A stretch of DNA of 64,000 bases from Flavobacterium sp. Leaf82 (GTDB lineage: Bacteria; Bacteroidota; Bacteroidia; Flavobacteriales; Flavobacteriaceae). Below, one piece after another: positions 17,386-26,262 of the stretch. The stretch is taken from assembly GCF_001422725.1 (NCBI RefSeq), contig NZ_LMMA01000001.1, positions 62,001 to 126,000 on the forward strand, written 5' to 3'. Numbering within the stretch: the first letter of the stretch is position 1; each line of letters opens with the position of its first letter. The notes beneath the pieces were generated by a model. It did not search any database. It saw only the letters and a program-made list of their open reading frames with translations, and was not told the origin of the DNA. Made by a program: the position numbers and the translations under genes.

Positions 17386-17997
17386 TTAAGAAACCCAAGT
17401 TTCAACAATATTTGTAATATGCCATTTTCCAGATTTGTTTTCAATTGTAATTTCAAATCCTCTTCCGCATTTTCCTCCGCCGCATGAAGCTCTGGCAGAT
17501 AAAACTCCATATGTCCTCGTTTCATTGAAATCAATTTTATAAACTTTAATAGTGCCTACCGGCATTTTGCTCTTTTTATCATTTATATCCCAAAATCGTT
17601 CTTCGGGAAATTTAGAAGCATATTGAAACTCAAACTTTTTATTATTTTTAAAAGGAGTCAAATCAAATTTTTCATTTCTAATTTTATTGTTTATTACATA
17701 ATCATAAACACCAATTAAAATTCTGTTTTTATCATTTTTAATACTGTCTTGTTCAACTTGATATCTTTTTAATTTATCATGATAACCAATTGTATCTTCT
17801 TTGTTTGTTTTAAAATCTAATCTTGGCATTGGAGGCGGATACATAGTTCTTCGATCCATATATATTGAATCTACAATTTCCAGAAAGACACTATTTATCA
17901 CCTCTTTTTCAAAATCAGATTCAGACACTTCTTTCTTTTTACATCCAAAAGAGGAAAGAAGAATTAGTGTTATAAATATGAATTTTGATAATTTCAT
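17386..17997 (-). CDS. Lipoprotein of unknown function
   Basis: 203 residues with a lipobox (LSSFGCKK, Cys at about residue 19), then a charged, Lys/Asp-rich body and a C-terminal RASCGGGKCGRGFEITIENKSGKWHI stretch (written here only as motif CGGGKCG at about residue 172) that holds two cysteines. No family was recognised. It is flanked by short gaps with repeat-like text on both sides (81 and 106 nt) and lacks the tight overlaps of its neighbours, so it may be a later arrival in the cluster. Confidence 0.72.
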   Translation of the reverse strand: MKLSKFIFITLILLSSFGCKKKEVSESDFEKEVINSVFLEIVDSIYMDRRTMYPPPMPRLDFKTNKEDTIGYHDKLKRYQVEQDSIKNDKNRILIGVYDYVINNKIRNEKFDLTPFKNNKKFEFQYASKFPEERFWDINDKKSKMPVGTIKVYKIDFNETRTYGVLSARASCGGGKCGRGFEITIENKSGKWHITNIVETWVS

Positions 17998-18103
17998 TTA
18001 TTACTTACAATTACATTGAACTTGCAAGATTTCCTTGAAAGTTGGATTTTTTCATTTGAACTGTTCGGAAATTCCGAACAGTTCAAATTTTAATTCGTGA
18101 AAA

Positions 18104-19255
18104 TTAGTGCAATTCGTGTTTAATCTTTTCGAAAACCACAGCCGTATTACAACCTCCAAATCCAGAAGCTGTCTTTAAAAAATACGTAATATTTGCCTCT
18201 TCATTTTTCTCAATAATATTAATAGCTTCACTTACACCAATTTCATCAAAACCTTTCGATTCAAAAAGTATATTTTGATTTACGGATTCAATCCCAATTA
18301 CCGTTTCCAACAATCCCGAAGCGCCTAATGTATGTCCGTAAAATCCTTTTAAACTATTGATGGGAACGTTTTGTAAACCTAAACGATTTAATGCAATGGC
18401 TTCCATTTCGTCGTTGAACGGAGTTGCGGTTCCGTGTGCTGAAATATAATCGATTTTGCCAACTTCTATTTGGGCTTCTTTCAAAGCATTTTGAATACTT
18501 CTAAACAAACCTTCGCCCGTTCTTGACGGACCAGAAATATGATTGGCATCGTTTATAGAACTGTCTCCAATAACTTTAATTTTGGCGTTTTTGGCTTCCG
18601 CCGAAATTAAAACAGCAGCCGTTGCTTCGCCTAAACTTACACCAGTTCTGTTTTTAGAATACGGTTTACAAGGGGAATCGCTCATTGCCTGAAAAGAATT
18701 AAATCCAGACAAAACAAATTCTGAAACTTCATCGCCGGCAATAACAAAAACATTATCATACAATTCAGACTGAATCATTCTCTTCGCCACCGAAACAGCT
18801 AAAATTCCAGAAACACAAGCATTCGAAACTACGATAGGTTGTGTTTTGAATTGAAAGAAATCAGCAACATTTTGAGCTAAAACATCTAAATGAGCGCTAC
18901 TGAAACTCTCTTCTGAATCTTCTTTTAATGCCGTAACATTTCCTTTTGTGGTCGAAAGTATAAAAGCAGTTTTTGAGTTTAATTCAACTCCTGAATTTTT
19001 GATAATTGGTTCTAAAGCCAAAATCATCATTTTTTCTAAACGAGTATATTTTGTTTCAGTGCTTATTTTTGCAAAAGCACTGTTTATTTTTTCATCATTA
19101 ATAATAGAAGCATAAAATGGTATTGGCATTAAAGAAGCATCTTCATGCAATTGAATTCCAGAATCGCCACGAAGAATTGCTTCGATATTTGATTGAACAT
19201 CAAATCCTAAAGGTGTGATACAATTGGTTTCGGTGATATATACTTCTCTTAACAT
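18104..19255 (-). CDS. Beta-ketoacyl-ACP synthase (KAS I/II type)
   Basis: 383 residues with an intact triad: Cys in VSNACVSG, His in SAHGTATPFND, His in FYGHTLGASGLLE. The N-terminus MLREVYITETNCITPLG is a little shorter than in the two other full-length KS. One of three complete KAS I/II enzymes of the cluster (with 15062 and 29361); several KS with different chain-length or starter preference are usual where polyene and dialkylresorcinol chains are made in one locus. The exact step is not decidable from sequence. Confidence 0.9.
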   Translation of the reverse strand: MLREVYITETNCITPLGFDVQSNIEAILRGDSGIQLHEDASLMPIPFYASIINDEKINSAFAKISTETKYTRLEKMMILALEPIIKNSGVELNSKTAFILSTTKGNVTALKEDSEESFSSAHLDVLAQNVADFFQFKTQPIVVSNACVSGILAVSVAKRMIQSELYDNVFVIAGDEVSEFVLSGFNSFQAMSDSPCKPYSKNRTGVSLGEATAAVLISAEAKNAKIKVIGDSSINDANHISGPSRTGEGLFRSIQNALKEAQIEVGKIDYISAHGTATPFNDEMEAIALNRLGLQNVPINSLKGFYGHTLGASGLLETVIGIESVNQNILFESKGFDEIGVSEAINIIEKNEEANITYFLKTASGFGGCNTAVVFEKIKHELH

Positions 19256-19371
19256 TTTATCTTTATTTCTGGGCTTCTAAATAGCCCACAGATTTCACGG
19301 ATTAAACAGATTTGCACGGATTTTTATTAATTTTTAATTCGTGAAAATTGGTTTAATTCGTGTTTGAATTT
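19256..19371. repeat. TTCGTG/CACGAA-type intergenic repeat text
   Basis: The 116-nt spacer between thioesterase and KS genes is built of recurring words (CACAGATTTCACGGATT, AATTCGTGAAAATTGG, AATTCGTGTTTGA). The same words recur at 17311-17345, 18092-18119, 27962-27990, 52190-52280 and 61270-61318. No gene is visible. Likely dispersed Flavobacterium repeats with hairpin potential. Confidence 0.6.
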
Positions 19372-19821
19372 TTACTTTAACAATCCCACTTTTCGTTTCC
19401 ATTCTTCATAGAAAGGAGGATTTGTAAGCATTAGATTTCCGTCGCCGTCTAAAAAAACCTGAACAGTTTCGCCAGTGCAGGCAACTTCGCCTTTTGCATC
19501 TATAATTCTAAAACGGTAAATCATTTTCGCTGCTGGAGTATCGACAACCGTTGTTTCTATAGTTACCACATCGCCGTAACGCAAAGACAATTTGTGTTCG
19601 CATTTCGATTTTACGATTGGTGTTGTATAACCTGTATTTCCAATATCCAGGTATGTAAGTCCGTGTTGGCGTCCAAACGCTTCACGTCCATCTTCAAAAT
19701 AGGTAATATAATTGCCGTGCCAAACAATTCCAAGCGGATCAGTTTCGTTAAAACGAATTCTGATTTCGTGAGAGACGGTTAGGGCAGTGGCTTCGTTATA
19801 CTGTTCTTTTCTTTTTGTCAT
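19372..19821 (-). CDS. YbgC-type hot-dog acyl thioesterase
   Basis: I choose ATG 19821 (MTKRKEQYNE); the longer reading frame to 19833 would begin with TTG. About 149 residues of the 4HBT fold with the catalytic Asp in FNETDPLGIVWHGNY and the FEDGREAFG helix. Overlaps the end of the ABC permease gene by 26 nt, so it is coupled to it. Predicted to release acyl chains from CoA or ACP; aryl polyene clusters carry a similar gene (ApeK type). Family is clear, substrate is inferred. Confidence 0.87.
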   Translation of the reverse strand: MTKRKEQYNEATALTVSHEIRIRFNETDPLGIVWHGNYITYFEDGREAFGRQHGLTYLDIGNTGYTTPIVKSKCEHKLSLRYGDVVTIETTVVDTPAAKMIYRFRIIDAKGEVACTGETVQVFLDGDGNLMLTNPPFYEEWKRKVGLLK

Positions 19822-21085
19822 AAAATAAGGCAATGGATGTTGTGATAATAAAGAACAAAAATAACAAACTTATTTTTGGGATGATTTCGAGGAAAGATAC
19901 GTTGCGTAATAATACATCATAGAAAGCTTCTAATCCCCAATTCATTGGTGACGATTTTGCGATATATTGCATTATGGTTGGCATTGCAAAAACAGGAACC
20001 CAAACACCACCAACGGCGGCCAGAATAAGTACACTTGTTGCGCCAAAAGGTGCTGATTGTTCTTGTGTGCTTGCTACGGTTCCTAATAATATCCCGAAAC
20101 CAATCGCAGCAAAACCAGAGAATAAAGCAACGACGCTCATTAAAAACAAATGACCTTCGATATTTAAAGAAGGTAAACCAATATGCGGAAATAAAAACAC
20201 TGCAACGGCAACCATCATATAAAACTGAATCATACAAATGACAGAATAGGTAATGGTTTTACCAATTATCACCACCAGATTAGAAACCGGATTGGTCAAT
20301 AATCGAACGAATGTTCCTTGCGATTTTTCTTTTACAATATTAATAGACAACGGAATCACGATAAAAAATATCGCGAAAAGTGTCCATGCCGGAACGTTGT
20401 GTTGTACGGAGTTTGGTCGAACTTCTTTGTTGTTTATTTTAGGGATTATTTCTTTGAAAGTAATAAAACTCTTTTGTTCGAATTCTATATTTCCTTCTCC
20501 TAATTGATTTTGAAAAGTTGTGTAAATTGATTTGGTTTCGATTTGAGCAATCATTTTATCAATCGAACTCATCACTGCATTTTTAAAACTCATTTGAACC
20601 GCAGGATCAAAATACAATTTCACTTCTTTTTCCTTGATTACTTTAGGTTTTTCGGTTTGTGCTGTACTATCCGTTTCTACTAAGCCCATTTTGCTGATTA
20701 TGTTCTCAACATTCTGATCGATTTTGGTTTGCAAATCAACGCTTAGGTTTTTCGGAATTATAATCGCCAACTGAAATTTTCCTTTGTAAACAGATTCTTT
20801 CGCCACTTCTTCGGTAATAGGTTTATTGTCGATTTGAGTTACAACACCAAACAAATTACTTTTTTCGAGATTATCATAAACAGTTTTAGAAACAGAACCA
20901 TTATCATTATCGACTAATAAAATAGGAATTTTATTATCGCTAATCGTTTTAAAAGTACTGTCTTGTATTAAAGTTACTGTGATTACCAAAACCAGCGGCA
21001 TGATAAATAAAATAATTAATCCGCCTAAATCTCGTTTGAGCAGGAGGAATTCTTTTACAACCGACATCCAAATTTTATTGACCAT
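19796..21085 (-). CDS. ABC-2 type transporter permease
   Basis: 429 residues: one N-terminal TM helix (LIILFIMPLVLVITV), a ~170-residue extracytoplasmic domain, then five to six TM helices from about residue 225, with TLFAIFFIVIPLSINIVKEKSQGTFVRL typical of the YhhJ/ABC2_membrane_3 group. Partner of the ATPase at 21075-21827 (11-nt overlap). Predicted inner-membrane exporter of the pigment or a precursor; direction is inferred from the ABC-2 type and the cluster. Confidence 0.9.
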   Translation of the reverse strand: MVNKIWMSVVKEFLLLKRDLGGLIILFIMPLVLVITVTLIQDSTFKTISDNKIPILLVDNDNGSVSKTVYDNLEKSNLFGVVTQIDNKPITEEVAKESVYKGKFQLAIIIPKNLSVDLQTKIDQNVENIISKMGLVETDSTAQTEKPKVIKEKEVKLYFDPAVQMSFKNAVMSSIDKMIAQIETKSIYTTFQNQLGEGNIEFEQKSFITFKEIIPKINNKEVRPNSVQHNVPAWTLFAIFFIVIPLSINIVKEKSQGTFVRLLTNPVSNLVVIIGKTITYSVICMIQFYMMVAVAVFLFPHIGLPSLNIEGHLFLMSVVALFSGFAAIGFGILLGTVASTQEQSAPFGATSVLILAAVGGVWVPVFAMPTIMQYIAKSSPMNWGLEAFYDVLLRNVSFLEIIPKISLLFLFFIITTSIALFYDKKKRTV

Positions 21086-21827
21086 CTCTAAAATCTTTAC
21101 CGGTTAATGAAATAAAAACTTCTTCAAGATTTTGTGCTTTTTCTGTAGAAGCAATTAAATTTGATGGTGTTCCTTGCACAAAAATTCTGCCTCGATCGAG
21201 AATGGCGATATTGGTACAAAAATCTTCGGCTTCAGCCAAATGATGGGAAGTATATATAATTGTAGTTCCGTTTTGATTTAAAACTTTTAAATAATCGATA
21301 ATCGCATTTTTAGATTGTACATCGACTCCAACAGTTGGTTCGTCTAAAAACAACACTTTAGGATTGTGTAAAATTCCGGCAATCAAATTGACTCTTCGTT
21401 TCATTCCGCCCGAAAAAGTTTCGATACGTTTGTCTGCAAATTTCAATAATCCCAAAAGATCTAAAGTTTCGATTACTTTATCTTTTAAGTAAGAACCTTT
21501 TAAACCGTACATACTCCCGAAATAATGCAGATTTTCTCTAGCCGTAAGAGTTGGATATAAAGCATATTCCTGAGGAACAACGCCTATGATTTTTTTAATT
21601 TTAGATGAATTATGCGTATAGTTTAAATCATCAATCGTAAAATGTCCTGAAGTTGGTTTTATCAATCCGCAGAGCATAGAGATTAAAGTGGTTTTTCCGG
21701 CACCATTTGGTCCTAATAATCCAAAAATCTGACCTTCATTTATTTCCAGCGAAACATCGTTCAAAGAATACTGGTCAGCATCTTTGTACTTTTTCGAAAG
21801 AGATTCTATTTTTATAATGGGTTTCAA
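21075..21827 (-). CDS. ABC transporter ATP-binding protein
   Basis: 250 residues with Walker A GPNGAGKTT, Q-loop VVPQEYALYPTLTA, signature FSGGMKRR, Walker B VLFLDEPTVGVD and switch His in YTSHHLAEAE. The start must be TTG at 21827: the preceding in-frame codons run back to the TAA that also ends the BtrH-like gene, and no ATG lies before the Walker A. Works with the permease at 19796-21085. Belongs to the CcmA/DrrA-type exporter ATPases. Confidence 0.93.
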   Translation of the reverse strand: MKPIIKIESLSKKYKDADQYSLNDVSLEINEGQIFGLLGPNGAGKTTLISMLCGLIKPTSGHFTIDDLNYTHNSSKIKKIIGVVPQEYALYPTLTARENLHYFGSMYGLKGSYLKDKVIETLDLLGLLKFADKRIETFSGGMKRRVNLIAGILHNPKVLFLDEPTVGVDVQSKNAIIDYLKVLNQNGTTIIYTSHHLAEAEDFCTNIAILDRGRIFVQGTPSNLIASTEKAQNLEEVFISLTGKDFRDGQ

Positions 21828-21833
21828 TATAGT

Positions 21834-22832
21834 TTAGCTAATGGCTTTTTTTAATTTTTTGAAAAAGATTTCTTCTCTATTGGCAATGCTCAAAAGTTCA
21901 TCGGCAATGGCATTGTAAGCATCTTCTTTGGCACTTCGGTTTTTGTAAATTCTTGAAGCTTCAACGGCAAAATCTCGCCATGAATCTCCAATTAAAGTCA
22001 TTTCTTTAGACAGTACTTTCAATTCTTCATTGCCTAAAATAACCGAAGCTTCTTGTAAAAAAGCAGCATATATAAATCGAAATCCTCCGCCACCTGTTCC
22101 TATTTCTTCCTGCATACGTACCATTTGCGCCAGATAATGATTGGCTTTTTTAGTTCCGTGTTTTACAGGCCATTTTCTAATTTGTTTCGATACGAATTTA
22201 ATTCCGCGTACGCCAATAATAGGCATTGGCGCCAACATATCGCGACATGTATTTTTAATTCCTTTAATAATCGCACTTTTCAAGTCAACGGCTGCCGGAA
22301 TCTGAATGGGATAATACATTTGTCCTCTTGGAGCAAAAGCGCCTTTGGCAAAACGTACTTTGTCTAATTCGTCGTGTGTTAAAGTCGTAACGGTTTCCAT
22401 AACCGGATCACTGACTAAATAATCCGTTTCGGTTTTTCCGTAAACGACTAAATTGTGTGCGTTGAAATGAAAGCGATATTCATCCGGAAAATAACTCAAA
22501 TGATAAACTCCAACTTGTAAACCTGTTGGAATATTGTTTTTTAAATTTTCGTCTAAGGCTTTGTTTGCATTTGCCGGAGAAGAAAACTTTTGTCTTTTTA
22601 TTTTTAGATTTAAACGATTTGCCAGTTTATTAAAAATTTGTCCAGGCAAGGTTCTATAGCTAATTGCTGGTGCATGATTCACTTTTATGAAAGGCAAATA
22701 CACGAAAAAAAGTCCAGAGCCAATACCAAAAACCATCGGTTCGCTGATGTTCAGTCCGTTGTTTTTTAACAAATTCGAAGCTACTCCATTTTCGCAATGA
22801 GCAGATTGATGATGTGTAAAATTAATTTGCAT
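21834..22832 (-). CDS. BtrH N-terminal domain / DUF4872 protein
   Basis: 332 residues. The N-terminal half resembles the BtrH N-terminal domain (acyl transfer in butirosin assembly): HHQSAHCENGVASNLL with a Cys and His suited to a papain-like catalytic dyad, then YHLSYFPDEYRFHFNAHNLVVYG. The C-terminal half matches DUF4872. BtrH moves an acyl group from ACP to an acceptor, so an ACP-dependent acyl transfer, perhaps ester formation, is a reasonable guess. It follows the 134-residue HTH-like gene with a 1-nt overlap (TAATG) and is 6 nt from the ATPase gene. Confidence 0.82.
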   Translation of the reverse strand: MQINFTHHQSAHCENGVASNLLKNNGLNISEPMVFGIGSGLFFVYLPFIKVNHAPAISYRTLPGQIFNKLANRLNLKIKRQKFSSPANANKALDENLKNNIPTGLQVGVYHLSYFPDEYRFHFNAHNLVVYGKTETDYLVSDPVMETVTTLTHDELDKVRFAKGAFAPRGQMYYPIQIPAAVDLKSAIIKGIKNTCRDMLAPMPIIGVRGIKFVSKQIRKWPVKHGTKKANHYLAQMVRMQEEIGTGGGGFRFIYAAFLQEASVILGNEELKVLSKEMTLIGDSWRDFAVEASRIYKNRSAKEDAYNAIADELLSIANREEIFFKKLKKAIS

Positions 22833-23236
22833 TACTCTGTTTTAATATTTTTTAATTCAGCTACCGAAATCTCAAAAGCTTCGGCATATTTTTTTAGGAT
22901 CGAATCGCTTAGTTTGGCAAAAATGGCAGGTTTAAAATGTCTTTTTACGCGCCATTTCCACATTCCAACATAACTTGCCAGAATTGTAAGGTCCATTTTA
23001 TTGACTTCCATATAATAACAAATCGGACTTACTTCGCCAATTTCGACTTGTAATTTTGCTTCGGCAATTCGCTCGTTTATTTCATCTATAGAATTAGATA
23101 ATGCGATGGTTTTAGGTTCCCAACCAGTACTTAAAGTTGTAGTATAATCTCCATTTTCATCGGTAGCATACAAAAGTTCCTTAACGTTGTTTTTTGTTAA
23201 GTTGCTTTTGTCTTGTGGTACTTTTTCTTTTTCCAT
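22832..23236 (-). CDS. Small cluster protein with a C-terminal HTH-like region
   Basis: 134 residues. The N-terminal ~70 residues are acidic and hydrophilic, with DENGDYTTTLSTGWEPKTIA. From about residue 80 the pattern MDLTILASYVGMWKWRVKRH then FAKLSDSILKKYAEAFEISVAELKNI is laid out like a Cro/XRE helix-turn-helix (LA..vG....v.R....i....l.k.AeafeIs..EL). The degenerate turn makes DNA binding uncertain. Tight coupling to the BtrH-like gene (TAATG) suggests a joint role; it could be a small regulator or an accessory subunit. No named family was recognised. Confidence 0.7.
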   Translation of the reverse strand: MEKEKVPQDKSNLTKNNVKELLYATDENGDYTTTLSTGWEPKTIALSNSIDEINERIAEAKLQVEIGEVSPICYYMEVNKMDLTILASYVGMWKWRVKRHFKPAIFAKLSDSILKKYAEAFEISVAELKNIKTE

Positions 23237-23260
23237 GACAGTTGTTATTTTCGATTGGAA

Positions 23261-23737
23261 TTATTGTGGAACCGAAATTGTCTTTTGAATAAACAAATTA
23301 ATTTCGCATTCTAAAAGTAATTTATGTCCCCATATACTTTCGCATTGCATTGTACATAAGGTATAATCGTCGCCGGTGAATTTAGAAACCAAAGTTGCTT
23401 TGGTAATAATTGTATCCCCAACTTTTGGAAGCAAATGTATTTTCAGGTTTTTTATTGCACTGATAAAACCAAGTACATTTACGTTTTCATTTTCTGTTCC
23501 GTCTTCGTCAAAAAAATACTTTTTGCCTACAATAGACGAGCAAGTTTGGGCGGTATTTTCTATTAAACCCGCTTCGATAAAAACGTTATTATCGATAAAA
23601 ACATTATCTTCTTTTATCAGGAAAGTGGTCTCTACAAAATTCGAATCTATATCCAGAATTAAATCCACCATAAGCATTGGCGCCCGGTGCGGTAAGTAAT
23701 TTTGTATATCGACTCCACTTTTCATTCCTGCTATCAT
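23261..23737 (-). CDS. Hot-dog dehydratase-like protein (ApeP-like), copy 1
   Basis: 158 residues. Start at ATG 23737, overlapping the upstream stop as ATGA. The pattern IQNYLPHRAPMLMVD then FIEAGLIENTAQTCS matches the FabA/FabZ hot-dog fold, with the long-helix Glu retained (GLIENTAQ), but there is no HFPG His. It pairs in sequence and position with its paralogue 23734-24165. These are often labelled 3-hydroxyacyl-ACP dehydratase-like; they may complete an active site in trans with the FabZ-like protein at 10658. Confidence 0.82.
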   Translation of the reverse strand: MIAGMKSGVDIQNYLPHRAPMLMVDLILDIDSNFVETTFLIKEDNVFIDNNVFIEAGLIENTAQTCSSIVGKKYFFDEDGTENENVNVLGFISAIKNLKIHLLPKVGDTIITKATLVSKFTGDDYTLCTMQCESIWGHKLLLECEINLFIQKTISVPQ

Positions 23738-24165
23738 TTCGCTAAAACAGTTTTCATTTGTCCGTTAGCAATTTCTTCATTATTTAAATATGTTACAATA
23801 TCTACCAATGTAATTCCTGCAAATTCCTGCAAAATTGTTATTGTTGATTGTATCGTATCATTAATTTTTGGCAACTTTTTAATCTCAATTTCTTTGATCG
23901 AACCTATATATCCTGTTGGAGCTATTTCGTTTTTCAGAAAAAATTGATAACCGGTGTGCAAAGCCACAGATTGTGCCATATGTTCTATTAAACCTGCTTC
24001 CAGAAAAGTATCGTTGTTAAAAAATATGTTATCGTTTTTAATTTCTAAACCGGCAATTAAGGAGGTTTCTGTAAACGAATACATTTTATCGACCATCACA
24101 AAAGGAAACTTTTGCGGCAGTAAATTTTCGACAGCTTCTCTTTCTAAAAGTAATGTCGTCTCCAT
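23734..24165 (-). CDS. Hot-dog dehydratase-like protein (ApeP-like), copy 2
   Basis: I use ATG 24165, which shares one base with the darB stop (TAATG); a TTG two codons upstream is less likely. 143 residues: LLPQKFPFVMVDKM, then FLEAGLIEHMAQSVALHTG with the Glu on the central helix, and no HFPG. Close paralogue of 23261-23737, next to it with a 4-nt overlap. The pair may form a heterodimer. Likely role: dehydration or isomerisation during polyene or dialkylresorcinol chain building. Confidence 0.82.
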   Translation of the reverse strand: METTLLLEREAVENLLPQKFPFVMVDKMYSFTETSLIAGLEIKNDNIFFNNDTFLEAGLIEHMAQSVALHTGYQFFLKNEIAPTGYIGSIKEIEIKKLPKINDTIQSTITILQEFAGITLVDIVTYLNNEEIANGQMKTVLAK

Positions 24166-25298
24166 TAGCAAACGGTTAAATAAGCATATGCAAACGAGAA
24201 TCTTCCACTTTCAGGAACTGATAAAAGAATACGATCTCCTTTTTTTAAATTTCCTGAATTCATCAATTCTTCCAGCGCTAGGTAAATAGAGGCTGAACCT
24301 ACATTTCCTACTCTTGAAAGGTTCATGAACCATTTTTCATCAGCCATTCCAATTCCTTTTTCTGTTAATCCTTTCTTTAAACCTTCGACAAAAAAGTTAG
24401 AAGAAACGTGAGGAATAAAATAATCGACCTGATCTGAACTAATATTGTTTTTAGACATGGCATCGCTCATACTTTCAGCTCCTTTAGAAAGTATAAATTC
24501 GTCCAGTAATTTTACGTCTTGTTTAATGGCAAAAACTGATTCGTTTAACCATTGTTCCGGAGGATAATCGCTCCAGGATTTAATTTCGCCACTTTCTAAT
24601 TTATCTCCACCAGCATACATGCAAGTTTCTAATTCGTATGCATACGAAAAAGCTTCCATCCATTCTATTTTAAGAGAAATTGTGCCTCTTGGTTTATTTT
24701 CTAATAAAAAAGCTCCGGCTCCGTCAGACAACATCCAACGTAAAAAATCTTTTTTGAAAGCAATAATAGGCTGCTCTTCAAGACTTTTTAGGTTTGCTGC
24801 TTCGTGGTTGTACATTTGGGCATTCAGCCAGCTTGAAACTTTTTCTGATCCTGTACAAATGGCATTTTGAGAGTTTCCAGATCTTACAGACAGGAAACCA
24901 AATTTTAATGAATTCATTCCGGCACAGCAAACTCCCGTTGATGAATTTAATTCTACCGATTTATTTTTTAATAATCCATGAACCATCGCAGCATGCGAAG
25001 GCAAGAAAACATCAGGTGTTGAGGTTCCGCATGAAAGTACTTCAAGATCTTGTGCCGTAAAGTTTTCATCGAACAATTGCACAACAGCATTTCGTGTTAA
25101 CTCAGCATTATTATGCGTGCTTTTTCCTGTTTTATCTATGGCGTAATAACGACTTGTAATTTTATTATTGCGCAAAATAATGCGTCTTGCTTTAGAAGCG
25201 GCATCATTAATGAGTCCTAAATAGTCTTCCATCTCTTCATTAGAGACAGCTTCATTTGGCAAATACTTTGCGGCCTTGGTAATATATACTTCAAACAT
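24165..25298 (-). CDS. darB: DarB, KAS III-type dialkylresorcinol-forming ketosynthase
   Basis: 377 residues of the KAS III fold with Cys at about residue 125 (STGVCCAGMNS), His in YFIPHVSSNF and Asn in LSRVGNVGSASIY, the Cys-His-Asn triad of FabH-type enzymes. Family knowledge: DarB joins a beta-ketoacyl and an enoyl/acyl chain and cyclises them to a 2,5-dialkyl-cyclohexane-1,3-dione, which DarA aromatises. It sits 17 nt downstream of the DarA gene, the same pairing as in known dialkylresorcinol and flexirubin clusters. This is the strongest marker for the resorcinol half of the pigment. Confidence 0.93.
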   Translation of the reverse strand: MFEVYITKAAKYLPNEAVSNEEMEDYLGLINDAASKARRIILRNNKITSRYYAIDKTGKSTHNNAELTRNAVVQLFDENFTAQDLEVLSCGTSTPDVFLPSHAAMVHGLLKNKSVELNSSTGVCCAGMNSLKFGFLSVRSGNSQNAICTGSEKVSSWLNAQMYNHEAANLKSLEEQPIIAFKKDFLRWMLSDGAGAFLLENKPRGTISLKIEWMEAFSYAYELETCMYAGGDKLESGEIKSWSDYPPEQWLNESVFAIKQDVKLLDEFILSKGAESMSDAMSKNNISSDQVDYFIPHVSSNFFVEGLKKGLTEKGIGMADEKWFMNLSRVGNVGSASIYLALEELMNSGNLKKGDRILLSVPESGRFSFAYAYLTVC

Positions 25299-25315
25299 AA
25301 TCTAATTTCGTCTTC

Positions 25316-26218
25316 TTAAACTCCTTGATAATATCGAGTTTCTTTTTTTATGGTTTTTAACTTAAATGGGTAGGTAATAAGGTGCAATATATATACTATT
25401 GGTGAGATTAACCATATTGCGAGGAATAAATAAACATTAAATACTTTAAGAAGCTGTTTTCTGTTTTTTTGATGTTTATAAATCAAATTTGACCATTTAT
25501 TGAAAATTTTATTTGCCGTTTTATCCACAGTTACCAAATACGAACTGATTTTTACGGCACCAATTTCAAGTAATTTTGGTTGTAAATCTTCTAATTTATT
25601 CTGATTTAGCGCGGAAACAATGACTTCGCCAAATTTATTTGACTCCTGAATGTCTTTATCCGAAACTCCCGGTAACGGAAAAATTCCCAGATATTTTTTC
25701 TTAACTCCGGAGAACATCCATTCTACAATGGTGATTACACTAATTAAATTTCCAACGCGATCTACCAACGCCACATTACCAACTAATTGTGCATTAGCTT
25801 CTTTTAGTAATGTTTTAATTTTTTCCTGCGCCATAATCCACATATTACGGGAACCACTTATGGTAACAACGGGTGTATTATTCAGTATTTTTTTTGCATC
25901 ATCACTTTTCAAAAATGAATTGATTGGGATTGATGGCGATAAATACCAAACCTGATAATGAAATAAAACCAAGTCAAATTTTGCATTTAAAATTGCTTCA
26001 GGAACAGGTTTTAGCGCTCTTGGAATTTGCAGGAAAGATTCTGGAAAAGCATCAAAAAAGGAATCTTTATCCCACGGAAAAGGGAAAGGTTTCTCTAATT
26101 GTATTTCGTGAAACGTTACATTTATCTCTTCTGAATTTAGAAAAGGCTTTGCAATATTGCGTGCAATCTCTTCTAATTGTCCGGATTGTGAATAATAAAT
26201 AACAAGAACATTTTTCAT
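25316..26218 (-). CDS. darA: DarA, dialkylresorcinol aromatase
   Basis: 300 residues. A flavodoxin-like N-terminal domain (VLVIYYSQSGQLEEIARNI) fits the FMN-dependent aromatase DarA, which oxidises the cyclohexanedione made by DarB to a resorcinol. The middle has GSRNMWIMAQEKIK and a C-terminal hydrophobic helix pair (VYLFLAIWLISPIVYILHLI, ~residues 265-290) that suggests membrane association. Located between the CrtI-like oxidoreductase and darB. Length of about 300 residues is as expected. Confidence 0.92.
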   Translation of the reverse strand: MKNVLVIYYSQSGQLEEIARNIAKPFLNSEEINVTFHEIQLEKPFPFPWDKDSFFDAFPESFLQIPRALKPVPEAILNAKFDLVLFHYQVWYLSPSIPINSFLKSDDAKKILNNTPVVTISGSRNMWIMAQEKIKTLLKEANAQLVGNVALVDRVGNLISVITIVEWMFSGVKKKYLGIFPLPGVSDKDIQESNKFGEVIVSALNQNKLEDLQPKLLEIGAVKISSYLVTVDKTANKIFNKWSNLIYKHQKNRKQLLKVFNVYLFLAIWLISPIVYILHLITYPFKLKTIKKETRYYQGV

Positions 26219-26262
26219 TTGGGTGGATGGCTTTGGTGGTTGCGCAAAAATAAGTATTTTTT

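Noticed and set aside
19917..20237. 106-residue minus-strand frame inside the ABC permease
   Set aside because: Alternative frame of a well-supported membrane protein; Arg/Cys-rich and without homology signals.
21827..21834. Frameshift at the start of the ABC ATPase because no ATG is found
   Set aside because: A TTG start directly after the upstream TAA gives a full-length ATPase, so no error is needed.
23376..23699. 107-residue plus-strand frame
   Set aside because: Antisense to the hot-dog gene 23261-23737, which has motif and operon support.
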